64,000 bases of DNA from Sphingosinicella sp. CPCC 101087 (lineage in GTDB: Bacteria > Pseudomonadota > Alphaproteobacteria > Sphingomonadales > Sphingomonadaceae), in NCBI RefSeq assembly GCF_004151485.1, contig NZ_SBFF01000001.1:484547-548546 (forward strand), written 5' to 3'. Each line of letters starts with the position of its first letter. Position 1 is the first letter of the stretch. A program made the translations under genes and the position numbers. Below are positions 26,731 to 35,361 of the stretch, piece by piece. The notes under the pieces are model-generated. The model searched no databases. It was not told where the DNA came from and was given only the letters and a program-made list of their open reading frames with translations.

Positions 26731-27858
26731 TCATGCCCTGAGCCTCTCGCTCACCACCTGCCCGCCGCGGGTCAGGCGCACGCCCTGAACGATCTCGTCG
26801 TCGTCGGGAAGAGTGACGCGCTTCGCCTCATTGTCCCAGAAAGCGCTGAGGAAATTGTAGAGGTTCCGGGAATAAAGGGCAGAGGCATCGGCGGCGAGGC
26901 GGCTCGGCATGTTGCGGTGGCCGACGATCCTCACGCCATGACGCTCCACCACCTCGCCGGGCTGCGCACCCTCGACATTGCCGCCCTGCTCGACGGCCAG
27001 GTCGACGATGACGCTGCCGGGGCGCATGGTCGCGATCTGCGTATCGGTAATCAGCCGCGGCGCCGGCCGCCCCGGAATCAAGGCCGTGGTGATGACGATG
27101 TCCTGCTTGGCGATGTGGCTCGACACCCGTTCGGCCTGCGCCTGTTTATATTCGTCGGACATTTCGGTCGCATAGCCGCCGGCGCCCTCGCCTTCGATCC
27201 CGGCGACCTTCTCGACGAAGATCGGCTTGGCGCCGAGGCTTTCGATCTGCTCTTTGGTGGCCGATCGCACGTCCGTCGCCGACACGACGGCGCCGAGCCG
27301 CTTGGCCGTGGCGATCGCCTGCAAGCCGGCAACGCCGACCCCCATCACGAACAGCCGTGCCGCGGCGACGGTGCCCGCCGCCGTCATCATCATCGGAAAG
27401 GCCCGCCCATATTCGGCCGCTGCATCGAGCACGGCCTTGTAGCCGGAAAGGTTCGCCTGGCTGGAGAGGATATCCATCGACTGGGCGCGCGTGATACGCG
27501 GCAGGAACTCCATCGCCAGCGCCTCGATTCCGGCAGACGCATAAGCGTCGACCCGTTCGCGGCGGGCGAACGGATTGAGCGCGCCGACCAGCATCACCCC
27601 CGGCTTGACGCCGTTGAGGCCGGCGGGATCCGGGCCTTGGACGACCAGGACGATGTCGGCGTCCTTCAGCGCATCGGCGCGCGGCGCGACCCTGGCGCCG
27701 GCGGCCTCATAAGCGGGATCGTCGATGCTTGCGGTCAGGCCGGCCCCGGTCTCGACCTCCACGGTCGCGCCGAGCGCAACGAACTTCTTCACCGTTTCGG
27801 GCGTGGCGGCAACGCGGCGCTCGCCGGCTTCGCCTTCCCTGAGCACCGCGATCTTCAC
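26731..27858 (-). CDS. pntAA: NAD(P) transhydrogenase subunit alpha, part 1
   Basis: The 375-residue NAD(H)-binding soluble domain I: MKIAVLREGEAGERRVAATP, LSSQANLSGYKAV, the dinucleotide fold GVGVAGLQAIATAKRLGAVV, then DVRSATKEQIESLGA, and IPGRPAPRLIT. It works with PntA part 2 and PntB. Separation of domain I from the membrane part is usual in alphaproteobacteria; the two extra genes between them are not. Confidence 0.95.
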   Translation of the reverse strand: MKIAVLREGEAGERRVAATPETVKKFVALGATVEVETGAGLTASIDDPAYEAAGARVAPRADALKDADIVLVVQGPDPAGLNGVKPGVMLVGALNPFARRERVDAYASAGIEALAMEFLPRITRAQSMDILSSQANLSGYKAVLDAAAEYGRAFPMMMTAAGTVAAARLFVMGVGVAGLQAIATAKRLGAVVSATDVRSATKEQIESLGAKPIFVEKVAGIEGEGAGGYATEMSDEYKQAQAERVSSHIAKQDIVITTALIPGRPAPRLITDTQIATMRPGSVIVDLAVEQGGNVEGAQPGEVVERHGVRIVGHRNMPSRLAADASALYSRNLYNFLSAFWDNEAKRVTLPDDDEIVQGVRLTRGGQVVSERLRA

Positions 27859-27875
27859 CCCCCGCCTCCCCCGCT

Positions 27876-28010
27876 TCAGCCGCTGATGATCAGAACGACC
27901 AGCATCGCCGTGATAAAGCTGATGATCGCGCCATATTTCATCAGGCCAATGAAGAGATCGTACGTGCCCTGATGCGATCTGGTCGCCTGTTCGGCCTCGT
28001 CGGCTGCCAT
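27876..28010 (-). CDS. Small aa3-type cytochrome c oxidase subunit IV-like protein
   Basis: 44 residues: MAADEAEQATRSHQGTYDLF then one transmembrane helix (GAIISFITAMLVVLII). This matches the bacterial CoxIV family, single-helix subunits of aa3 oxidase, although these genes are often found beside pnt genes and away from the cox operon. AGGAG lies five bases before the ATG at 28010. Confidence 0.8.
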   Translation of the reverse strand: MAADEAEQATRSHQGTYDLFIGLMKYGAIISFITAMLVVLIISG

Positions 28011-28356
28011 GAATGCTCCTCTTACCCTTTTCGGCGCCCCCCTTACCAAGGCCCGGCGGCAGGGAGCAAGCTCCCTCGCCATGGAGCGCAGCTAAAGCCG
28101 GCCCGAACCGGCGGATCGAAGAGGACGAGCCCGGCCCTTTCCTGGTCGGACAGCCACGCTGAGCCTTGCCTCCGGCGGATCGTCGCGAGGGAGCGTCACC
28201 TCCGGCGAGCCCGCCGCTGCCGCGTGCGCCCTCTTCATGCAGCTTCGCTCGGCCAGACGCTCAGCACATCGCCTGCGGATGGATCCGCAGCATCGGCTTA
28301 AGTCCCCCTTTACCTAATTGGGATAGCCGGATCCCTCTTCAGGACGAGGGATACAG
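28011..28356. other. Gene-free divergent region before the response regulator
   Basis: About 350 bases separating the pnt cluster from the NtrC-type gene. It should hold both promoters. GGGAGCAAGCTCCC (28061-28074) is a short palindrome; no confident -35/-10 or -24/-12 pair was recognised. Confidence 0.5.
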
Positions 28357-29817
28357 ATGCGGCCCGATCCGACACGTTGCCTGCTGCTGATCGACGACGA
28401 GCCGGCGCAACGCCGGCTCATCACCGCCATCGGCGCGCGCGCCGGCTGGTGGGTGCGCGGCGCCAACGACCTTGAGGCGGCGCAGAGCATGTTCGCCGAC
28501 CCGCAGGAGCCGAAATTCGACGCCATCCTGCTCGACCACTGGCTACCGGGCGAGGAAGGCACCGAGGTGATCCGCCGGATCCGCGAGCTCAAGCCCGAGC
28601 TCCCCTTGCTCGTGCTCACGGCCCAGACCAGCGTCGCCGTCGCGGTCGACGCAATGCGCGCCGGGGCGAGCGACTTCCTGGTCAAGCCGATCGCCCCCGA
28701 CCGGCTTCTCGCCGCCCTGGACTCGGCCACCGACCGCCGCAGGCGTACCGGCGAGCTTCGTCCGCTTTCAGAAAAGATCGGCAGGGTCCTCGGCTTCGAG
28801 GAGATTGTCGGCTCCGCGCCGCAATTCCGCGCCGCGCTGGCGGTCGCCGCCAAGGCCGCGCGCGCCCGCGTGTCGGTGCTGATCGAAGGCGAGAGCGGAT
28901 CGGGCAAGGAGATCGTGGCGCAGGCGATCCACGCCGCGTCCCCACGCGGCAAGAAGCCGCTGCACATCGTCAATTGCGGCGCGATTCCCGAGAATCTCGT
29001 CGAATCCGTGCTGTTCGGCCATGAGAAAGGCAGCTTCACCGGAGCCTTCGACCGTCACATCGGGCGTTTCGAAGACGCGGACGGATCGACCCTGTTCCTC
29101 GACGAGGTCGGGGAGCTTCCGCTCGACACCCAGGTCAAGCTCCTGCGCGCGCTCGAGACGGGGGAGATTCAACGGGTAGGCAGCCGCATCACCCAGACGG
29201 TCGACGTGCGGATCATCGCCGCTACCAACCGCAAGCTCACCGACGAGGTCGCCGCCGGTCGGTTCCGCGAGGACCTCTACTACCGGCTGAACGTCGTTCA
29301 TGTGCCCGTGCCGCCGCTTCGCGACCGGATCAGCGACCTGCCCGCTCTGGCTCGCCATCTGCTTTCGCGAATCGCCGAGCAGCCGGGCATGCGCTACGTG
29401 TCGATCACCGACGATGCGCTGTCGGTGCTGATGTCCTACGGCTGGCCCGGCAATGTCCGGCAGCTGCAGAACGCCCTCTTCCGCGCCGCCGTGCTGTGCG
29501 AGAGCGACGCGCTCACCTCCGCCGATTTCCCGCACATCGCCACCGAAGCGACCTTCGGCCGGCGCGCCGACGATTTCCACGCCAAGAAGCTGGACGGGCA
29601 GTCGCAAACCGCCGCGCTGGCCCACGGGCCGGGCATCACCCTCTACCAGTCCGACGGCAATTTGCGGCCGCTCGAGCAGATCGAAGCGGATGTGATCAGG
29701 CTGGCGATCGGTCATTATCGCGGGCGGATGACAGAAGTCGCGCGGCGGCTCGGCATCGGCCGGTCAACCCTCTACCGCAAGCTCGGGGAACTCGGCATCG
29801 GCGACGTCGCCGCCTAG
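28357..29817 (+). CDS. NtrC-type sigma-54-dependent response regulator, orphan
   Basis: 486 residues: receiver domain (acidic pair Asp13-Asp14, phosphoacceptor Asp60 in ILLDHWLPG, Thr in VLTAQTS, Lys in VKPI), AAA+ domain with Walker A EGESGSGKE and Walker B STLFLDEVGEL, and a Fis-type HTH (MTEVARRLGIGRSTLYRKL). The sigma-54 contact loop reads GSFTGA in place of GAFTGA. No histidine kinase is adjacent. It resembles the FlbD/NtrX-like alphaproteobacterial regulators; targets unknown. Confidence 0.93.
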   Translation: MRPDPTRCLLLIDDEPAQRRLITAIGARAGWWVRGANDLEAAQSMFADPQEPKFDAILLDHWLPGEEGTEVIRRIRELKPELPLLVLTAQTSVAVAVDAMRAGASDFLVKPIAPDRLLAALDSATDRRRRTGELRPLSEKIGRVLGFEEIVGSAPQFRAALAVAAKAARARVSVLIEGESGSGKEIVAQAIHAASPRGKKPLHIVNCGAIPENLVESVLFGHEKGSFTGAFDRHIGRFEDADGSTLFLDEVGELPLDTQVKLLRALETGEIQRVGSRITQTVDVRIIAATNRKLTDEVAAGRFREDLYYRLNVVHVPVPPLRDRISDLPALARHLLSRIAEQPGMRYVSITDDALSVLMSYGWPGNVRQLQNALFRAAVLCESDALTSADFPHIATEATFGRRADDFHAKKLDGQSQTAALAHGPGITLYQSDGNLRPLEQIEADVIRLAIGHYRGRMTEVARRLGIGRSTLYRKLGELGIGDVAA

Positions 29818-30029
29818 GTCAGGGCCCGACGAATGCGGATGACGGCTGCGTCACCCGCACTCGACTCCACCCCAAGAAACCGAGCCTTGTTTTCCTCGGC
29901 GCCTGTCCGGCTTTCGGGGGCGTTTCACGTGGGGCCCACCGCCCATGCGGGCGCACGCCGTAAGCGGCGAACCGAAGTGTGGATGACAGGGGGATTTCAC
30001 GCCGGCGAAACAGACGGTACAGCCGGCGC

Positions 30030-30788
30030 ATGAGCGATTTCGCCAATGCGGTTATCCTGGTAACCGGCGCCGCCTCCGGAATCGGCGCGGCTACCGCGAC
30101 GCGCCTCGCCGCCGGCGGTGCGAAGAAGCTCGTACTGTGCGACCGCAGCGAGGATCTGCTGCGCGACTTCGCCTTCTCCCTTCCCTGCGAGCGCCAGATG
30201 ATGATCGGCGATGTCGCGGACGAGCAGCTGTGGGAATCGGCCGACCTGACCGGGCTCACACACGCCTTCATCAATGCCGGGATCGGCGCTGGAGCGCCGA
30301 TCGAGGAAATGGCGTTCGCCGATTGGCGGCGGGTGATGGCGACCAATCTCGACGGCACTTTCCTGACCTTGCAGGCGGCGATGCGGGCGATCCGATCCGG
30401 CGGACAGGGCGGCGCGATCGTCCTCAGCGCCTCCGTGTCGGGCCTGAAGGCGGAGCCCGGCGTGGCCGCCTATGGAGCCTCCAAAGCCGCAGTCATCCAT
30501 CTTGCCAAGGTCGCCGCCAAGGAGGGCGCGTCCGCCCGGATCAGGGTGAATGCGATCGCACCAGGCGGGGTGCAAACGCCGATCTGGCGCGAAGTTCCGG
30601 CCTTTGCCGATATGATCGAGGCGAAGGGCGAAGCCGCGGCATTCGAGGCGATGGCGGAAATCGCGACCCCGCTTGGTCGATTCGCCCAGCCCGAGGAGAT
30701 CGCCGAGCAGGTTGCCTTCCTGCTGTCCGACGGGACAAGCTTCGTCACGGGCGCCTGTCTAGTCAGCGACGGTGGCTATTCACTCTAG
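30030..30788 (+). CDS. SDR family oxidoreductase
   Basis: A 252-residue short-chain dehydrogenase: cofactor motif TGAASGIGAATA, NAGIGAGAP, catalytic Ser in LSASVSGL and Tyr-x3-Lys in YGASKAAV, and the C-terminal LVSDGGYS. It would use NAD(P)H on an unknown alcohol or ketone. The start at 30030 gives the standard N-terminus; an upstream in-frame ATG adds Arg-rich sequence. Confidence 0.9.
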   Translation: MSDFANAVILVTGAASGIGAATATRLAAGGAKKLVLCDRSEDLLRDFAFSLPCERQMMIGDVADEQLWESADLTGLTHAFINAGIGAGAPIEEMAFADWRRVMATNLDGTFLTLQAAMRAIRSGGQGGAIVLSASVSGLKAEPGVAAYGASKAAVIHLAKVAAKEGASARIRVNAIAPGGVQTPIWREVPAFADMIEAKGEAAAFEAMAEIATPLGRFAQPEEIAEQVAFLLSDGTSFVTGACLVSDGGYSL

Positions 30789-30977
30789 TCTGCATGACCG
30801 ACCGGTCTTCAATGCAAACTTTATCTGTGTTTATGGTGCAAACCGGTTTATAGCGCGTCGGGACCCGACCGTGCCGGGCAAGCCGGCCGTCCCTCCGCAG
30901 TATGTGGTGGCGCCAGCGCTCGCTGGCTGGCAAGTCGCCACGTGGCGACATCAAACGGTGCATCGAAGGAGAATAGG

Positions 30978-31340
30978 ATGCCGTTCACCGGAAGCTGTCA
31001 CTGCGGCAAGCTCTCATATAGCGTCGAAGAGGATGTTCCGACCAAGGCGCTGGCCTGCAACTGCTCCATCTGCCACCGCCGGGGTGCGCTCCACCATTTC
31101 ACGACGCCCGACAAGTTCACCTTGCGGGGATCGCCGGAAGACATCGCCGATTACCGATGGAACAAGAAGGCGATAAACTTCGAATTCTGCCGCACCTGTG
31201 GGTGCGCGCCCTTTGCGCATGGCATCGGCCCCAGCGGCCCGGCCATCGAGATAAATCTGCGTTGCGTCGACGGTATCGACCTGGACGAGCTTGAGATAAG
31301 CCATTTTGACGGCGCCCATCTGATCCCCGGGCCGGAATGA
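30978..31340 (+). CDS. GFA family (Mss4-fold) protein
   Basis: A 120-residue protein of the glutathione-dependent formaldehyde-activating enzyme family. It has the zinc motifs GSCHCGKL, CNCSICHRRG and FCRTCGCAPF. The family name comes from Gfa, but most members have unproved function. GGAGAATAGG precedes the ATG. Confidence 0.9.
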   Translation: MPFTGSCHCGKLSYSVEEDVPTKALACNCSICHRRGALHHFTTPDKFTLRGSPEDIADYRWNKKAINFEFCRTCGCAPFAHGIGPSGPAIEINLRCVDGIDLDELEISHFDGAHLIPGPE

Positions 31341-31352
31341 TAGGGATAAGGT

Positions 31353-31562
31353 CTGACCGAGGACGCGCTCCAGAAGGGCTCGCGCCTCGGCTTCGATGTC
31401 CGGACTGGCGCTCTCGCGCGGCCCGGCAATATTGAGTGTGCCGCCGGACAATCCCTCCTGCGATTCCAGCGTCCCCCGCTCGGCCGCGACGATCCCACCG
31501 GCGAGCTGGGCGCGATCGGCGCCGGTCTGGCCGCCCGAGATGATCCGCCACCGCCCGGACAT
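31353..31562 (-). pseudogene. Eroded YpsA-like (putative molybdenum carrier) gene
   Basis: The RBS-preceded ATG at 31562 opens MSGRWRIISGGQTGADRAQL, the hallmark start of the YpsA/SLOG group. The middle is missing: it jumps to RGTLESQEGLSGGT and then to LNIAGPRESASPDI and EARALLERVLG, the normal end of the family. About 80-90 residues of a typical 150 are absent, in two places, yet the frame is kept. No stop follows; the frame runs on antisense to the GFA gene to 31014. Either a deletion relic or a shrunken form. Confidence 0.6.
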
Positions 31563-31681
31563 GGCCCCTCTCCCATTCTTCCGATGCAGCAATGGGAAGC
31601 CGCAGCGTACGGTTTCGGGACGTTGGAGCAGCGCCGGTTGGAACGGCGGAGCGGCCGGAGTAGATTCGAGCCGAAGCGAAA

Positions 31682-33220
31682 ATGCGAAGCCTGGTGCGCC
31701 TTTCCCGAGCCGTCGCCCTCGCGGGGGCGCTCGCTGCCGTGTCGTCGTTCGGATCGCTTCCGGCGTCGTCGCCGCCGCCGCTCGATACGCCCCGGATCGC
31801 CGCCACGCCAATCGACCTCGACGACCACCTGGCCGCCTTCTATCGGGACCGGGGGTTTCGTCCGCTCTGGGCGACTGGCGGCGCACTGCGGCCGCATGGC
31901 GAGCGGCTACTCGCAATCCTCGCTCGGGAAGGACGACTCGACTCCGATCTCAAGACGGCCCTCACGGCCGGAATCGACGGCGACCGCCGAGCGCTCGCCC
32001 GGGCCGACCTGCTCCTCACCGACGCCTTTGCCGACCTCGCGACCGACCTGCATCGCACGCCAGCCGAGACGTCGATGCGCTATGTCGATCCGGAGCTGAC
32101 ACCGCAGCCGGCTTCAGTCCGCACTTTGCTGGAGAGGATCGCCGCAGCGCGATCGCCGGCCGAAGCGCTCGATTCCGCGCTTCGAGTCAATCCGGCGCTC
32201 GATGGGCTGCGTCGCGGCCTCGCCGATTATCGTGCGCGATGGTCGCGCCTGCCCCAGGTCGACATCCCATCGGGGCCGACGCTGGAGCCTGGAAGTTCCG
32301 GCGTGCGCGTCCGGCGGCTGCGGCGGCGGCTCGGGCTCGGCGACGGCGAATTCGATGCGACACTGGCGGCGACGCTGCGCGACTTCCAGGCGACGCATGG
32401 CTTGGCTTCGAGCGGGACCGCCGATGCTGCGACGCTCGCCGCGCTCAACGCCGGCGCAGCGCATTATGAGCGGCTGATCCTCGGCAATATCGAGCGGGCG
32501 CGGGCGATTCCCGCACATTCCGGCGGCCGCTATATCCTCGTCGACGCGGCTGCGGCGCGCCTGTGGCTGGTGGAGGACGGGCGCTTCACCGGATCGATGC
32601 GGGTAGTCGTCGGCAAGCGCGACATGCAGACGCCGGCCATGGCCGGGCTGATCCGATTTGCCGTGCTCAACCCCTATTGGAACCTGCCGCCGGACCTGAT
32701 TCGCGACCGGGCGCGCAAGGTGCTGCGACGCGGCCCGAAGGCAATGGCGGCTGAGCGGCTGCAGATTCTCTCCGACTGGTCGCGATCCGCGCGGGTGTTG
32801 AAGCCGAGCGAAGTCGACTGGCCCGCGGTCGCGGCGGGGCGGCGCTACGTCAACCTGCGACAGCGCCCTGGGCCGCACAACATGATGGGCGCCATCAAGT
32901 TCATGATGCCCAATGATCTCGGGATCTATCTGCACGATACTCCGTTCCGGGAGCATTTCGCGCGCGACGACCGCCGGATCAGCTCGGGTTGCGTGCGGCT
33001 GGAGGATGCTCAGCGCCTGGCGCGCTGGCTGTTCGGCGGCCGCGCCCCCGGCGCGAGCGGTGCCGCCGAGCAGCGCGTCGAACTGCCCGAACCGGTGCCG
33101 GTCTACATCACCTATCTCACGGCAGTGCCGTCGCGCGGCCGAATACGCTTTCAACCCGATCGTTACGGGCGCGATCGGGCGATGCTGGCTCAACTCGCCC
33201 GTCGAAACGAATCACGTTGA
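31682..33220 (+). CDS. L,D-transpeptidase (YcbB-like) family protein
   Basis: A 512-residue periplasmic murein enzyme: N-terminal signal or anchor segment (VALAGALAAVSSFGSL), a peptidoglycan-binding-like domain (TLEPGSSGVRVRRLRRRLGL...DFQATHGL), and the YkuD catalytic domain with LHDTPFREHF and ISSGCVRLED (catalytic Cys about 437). It forms 3-3 crosslinks in peptidoglycan or links proteins to it. Its stop abuts the palindrome of the next module. Confidence 0.92.
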   Translation: MRSLVRLSRAVALAGALAAVSSFGSLPASSPPPLDTPRIAATPIDLDDHLAAFYRDRGFRPLWATGGALRPHGERLLAILAREGRLDSDLKTALTAGIDGDRRALARADLLLTDAFADLATDLHRTPAETSMRYVDPELTPQPASVRTLLERIAAARSPAEALDSALRVNPALDGLRRGLADYRARWSRLPQVDIPSGPTLEPGSSGVRVRRLRRRLGLGDGEFDATLAATLRDFQATHGLASSGTADAATLAALNAGAAHYERLILGNIERARAIPAHSGGRYILVDAAAARLWLVEDGRFTGSMRVVVGKRDMQTPAMAGLIRFAVLNPYWNLPPDLIRDRARKVLRRGPKAMAAERLQILSDWSRSARVLKPSEVDWPAVAAGRRYVNLRQRPGPHNMMGAIKFMMPNDLGIYLHDTPFREHFARDDRRISSGCVRLEDAQRLARWLFGGRAPGASGAAEQRVELPEPVPVYITYLTAVPSRGRIRFQPDRYGRDRAMLAQLARRNESR

Positions 33221-33245
33221 ACTTATATAAGTCATGGATTATATG
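33218..33245 (+). promoter_or_regulatory. Promoter and palindromic operator of SRPBCC-ArsR module 2
   Basis: TTGAAC (33218-33223) and TATATG (33240-33245) are 16 bases apart. The perfect 12-bp palindrome ACTTATATAAGT (33221-33232) covers the -35 end, matching 9 of 12 positions of the site at 18809-18820 with the same placement. It lies right after the L,D-transpeptidase stop. Confidence 0.6.
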
Positions 33246-33272
33246 ATGTGCAGCCATCGGAGGAGCTAGAAC

Positions 33273-33938
33273 ATGCAATTCGACGTTGCACGCCATATCG
33301 GAGCGGTCACGCGGGAAGTCGCCAGCCGGGAGCATGAGGGCAAGCCGGCGCGGGCCGTGATCGCAGCGCGCAGCTTTCCTACCGCCATCGACGACGCCTG
33401 GGACGCCTTGACGAGCGCCGAGCGCATCCCGCGCTGGTTCATGCCGATCGAGGGCGATCTGCGGCTCGGCGGCCGCTACCAGCTGCAGGGCAATGCCGGC
33501 GGCACGATCACCGAATGCGAGCCGCCGCGCCGACTTGCCGTCACGTGGGAGTTCGGCGGCCAGACGAGCTGGGTCTATGTGACTCTCACCTCGGAGGATG
33601 CCGAGAGCACTCGGCTGGAGCTCGAGCACGTCGCGTTGCTCGAAGACGAATATCTCAAATTCTGGGATCAGTTCGGGCCGGGAGCGGTGGGCGTCGGCTG
33701 GGACCTCTCCGTCCTCGGGCTCGCCGCCCATCTGGAGACCGGCGAATCCGTCGCGCCCGAAGCTTCCAAGGAATGGACGGCGAGCGACAATTACCGGGAT
33801 TTCGCGGCGAAAAGCAGCAGCGCCTGGCGCGAAGCCTCGATCGCCTTCGGGACGAATCCCGAGGCGGCGGGCGAAGCTGCCGATCGAACGACCGCTTTCT
33901 ATACCGGCACCGGTGAGGGTGCCGAGTCCGGGGGCTGA
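33273..33938 (+). CDS. SRPBCC (AHSA1-like) domain protein
   Basis: 221 residues. After a 30-residue leader, RAVIAARSFPTAIDDAWDALTSAERIPRWFMPIEG, GGRYQLQGNAGGTITECEPPRRLAVTWEF and TRLELEHVALL match the AHSA1/Bet v1 fold. The C-terminal 60 residues are helical and outside the core. GGAGGAG (33259-33265) is the RBS. The stop overlaps the ATG of the ArsR gene by one base (TGATG). Confidence 0.88.
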   Translation: MQFDVARHIGAVTREVASREHEGKPARAVIAARSFPTAIDDAWDALTSAERIPRWFMPIEGDLRLGGRYQLQGNAGGTITECEPPRRLAVTWEFGGQTSWVYVTLTSEDAESTRLELEHVALLEDEYLKFWDQFGPGAVGVGWDLSVLGLAAHLETGESVAPEASKEWTASDNYRDFAAKSSSAWREASIAFGTNPEAAGEAADRTTAFYTGTGEGAESGG

Positions 33939-34285
33939 TGCACGCATTCGACGTCCTCGGCGATCCGGTACGACGCCGGATCCTGGAGCTGCTCGCCGGC
34001 GGCGAGCAGTCGTCCGGCTCGATCGTCGAGGTGATCCAGCACGAGTTCGGGATCAGCCAGCCCGCCGTATCGCAGCATCTGAAGGTGCTGCGCGAAAGCG
34101 GCTTTGCGACCGTCCGGGCCGACAAGCAGAAACGGATCTATGCCGTCGACACGGCTCCGCTCAAGGAAGTGGACCAGTGGCTCGAGCGCTTCCGCGCCTT
34201 CTGGGAGCCGAGGCTCGAGGCCCTTGCCACCGAAATCGCGCGCGGCAAACGCAAGCGCAGACTCGAAGATTCAGATCGCGGCTAA
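33938..34285 (+). CDS. ArsR-family regulator, SRPBCC-linked
   Basis: A 115-residue ArsR-fold repressor without metal-binding Cys: FDVLGDPVRRRILELLAGGEQ, HTH ISQPAVSQHLKVLRESGF, wing ADKQKRIYAVDTAPLKEVDQWLERF. It resembles the regulator at 18841 closely in build. Gene order is reversed compared with module 1. Its 3' end overlaps folP on the other strand by 15 bases. Confidence 0.92.
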   Translation: MHAFDVLGDPVRRRILELLAGGEQSSGSIVEVIQHEFGISQPAVSQHLKVLRESGFATVRADKQKRIYAVDTAPLKEVDQWLERFRAFWEPRLEALATEIARGKRKRRLEDSDRG

Positions 34286-35356
34286 TGCCGCGTCTCTGAG
34301 GCCGCGCCAGACACGAAGCGCCTGCAGCGTCTCGGGCACGTCGTGGACCCGCAGGAGCTGCGCGCCCTGCTCCGCCGCCTTGAGCGCGAAAGCGATCGAC
34401 CCACCGAGCCTCCGATCCGCCGGCGCTTCGTTCGACAACGCGCCGATCGTGCGCTTGCGGCTGGCGCCTAGCAGGATCGGGCAACCCAGCCCGTGCAGCA
34501 GCGCCAGGCCATTCATGAGCTGCAGATTGTGCTGCACCGTCTTGCCGAAGCCGAAGCCCGGATCGACGACGATGTTCTCGCGAGCGACTCCGGCGGCGGC
34601 CACGGCGTCGATCCGGGCCTCAAGCCAGTCATAGACTTCGAACAGCACCGGCCGTTCATAATACGGATTGTCCTGCATCGTTTCCGGCGCACCCTGATGA
34701 TGCATCAGCACCACCGGGCAGCCGGCCGCGGCGACAACCTCGACCGCTCGCGGATCCCACGTCAATGCCGACACGTCGTTGATCAGCCCGGCACCGGCGG
34801 CGAGCACCGCCTCCATCACCGCAGCCTTGCGGGTGTCGACCGACACCGCCGTGCCCGAAGCCGCGAGCCGTTCGACCACCGGAACGGTCCGCGCCATCTC
34901 GTCGCCTTCCCAGACCGGCTTCGATCCCGGCCGGGTCGACTCGCCGCCTAGATCGATCATGGCCGCCCCCGCCGCAGACATTTGATGGCCTGCCTCCGTC
35001 GCCCGATCCGGCGTATCGAACCGGCCGCCGTCGGAGAAGCTGTCCGGCGTGACGTTGACGATTCCGGCGACCTGCGGCTGATCGAGCCGGATCACCCGGT
35101 CGCCCATCAGGAGCGGCGGACGTGGTGCCGTCAACCGCTCCCACGCCACGCGCGCTTGCGGCGGCAGGTCCTCGAGCTGCGATTCGATCGCCTCAACCGG
35201 CACCAGGCGCGGCGCGCCGCGCACGCCATTGTCGAAAGTCTCGACCTCGACCGCCGAGAACCAGAGCAGTCCTCCGGCGAGCCGCGCCACCTTTCCGTCA
35301 TGGCCGAACGGTGCGTCGACGAAGGCGGTGGGCCGCAAATAGGTCTTCGTCGCCAT
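34271..35356 (-). CDS. folP: Dihydropteroate synthase
   Basis: Condenses hydroxymethyl-dihydropterin pyrophosphate with para-aminobenzoate in folate synthesis. The core has GIVNVTPDSFSDGG, MIDLGGESTRPGS, SVDTRKAAV, LINDVSAL, DPGFGFGKTVQHN and GASRKRTIG. The 361-residue length includes about 90 extra N-terminal residues (TYLRPTAFVDAP, LLWFSAVEVE...), an extension I recall from sphingomonad FolP. Five bases separate it from the 5-oxoprolinase gene upstream. Confidence 0.95.
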   Translation of the reverse strand: MATKTYLRPTAFVDAPFGHDGKVARLAGGLLWFSAVEVETFDNGVRGAPRLVPVEAIESQLEDLPPQARVAWERLTAPRPPLLMGDRVIRLDQPQVAGIVNVTPDSFSDGGRFDTPDRATEAGHQMSAAGAAMIDLGGESTRPGSKPVWEGDEMARTVPVVERLAASGTAVSVDTRKAAVMEAVLAAGAGLINDVSALTWDPRAVEVVAAAGCPVVLMHHQGAPETMQDNPYYERPVLFEVYDWLEARIDAVAAAGVARENIVVDPGFGFGKTVQHNLQLMNGLALLHGLGCPILLGASRKRTIGALSNEAPADRRLGGSIAFALKAAEQGAQLLRVHDVPETLQALRVWRGLRDAALAAI

Positions 35357-35361
35357 GTCCC

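Noticed and set aside
31014-31352. Antisense extension of the YpsA-like frame through the GFA gene
   Set aside because: The family ends near 31353, and the GFA protein on the plus strand has all its zinc motifs, so the extension is an open-frame artefact.
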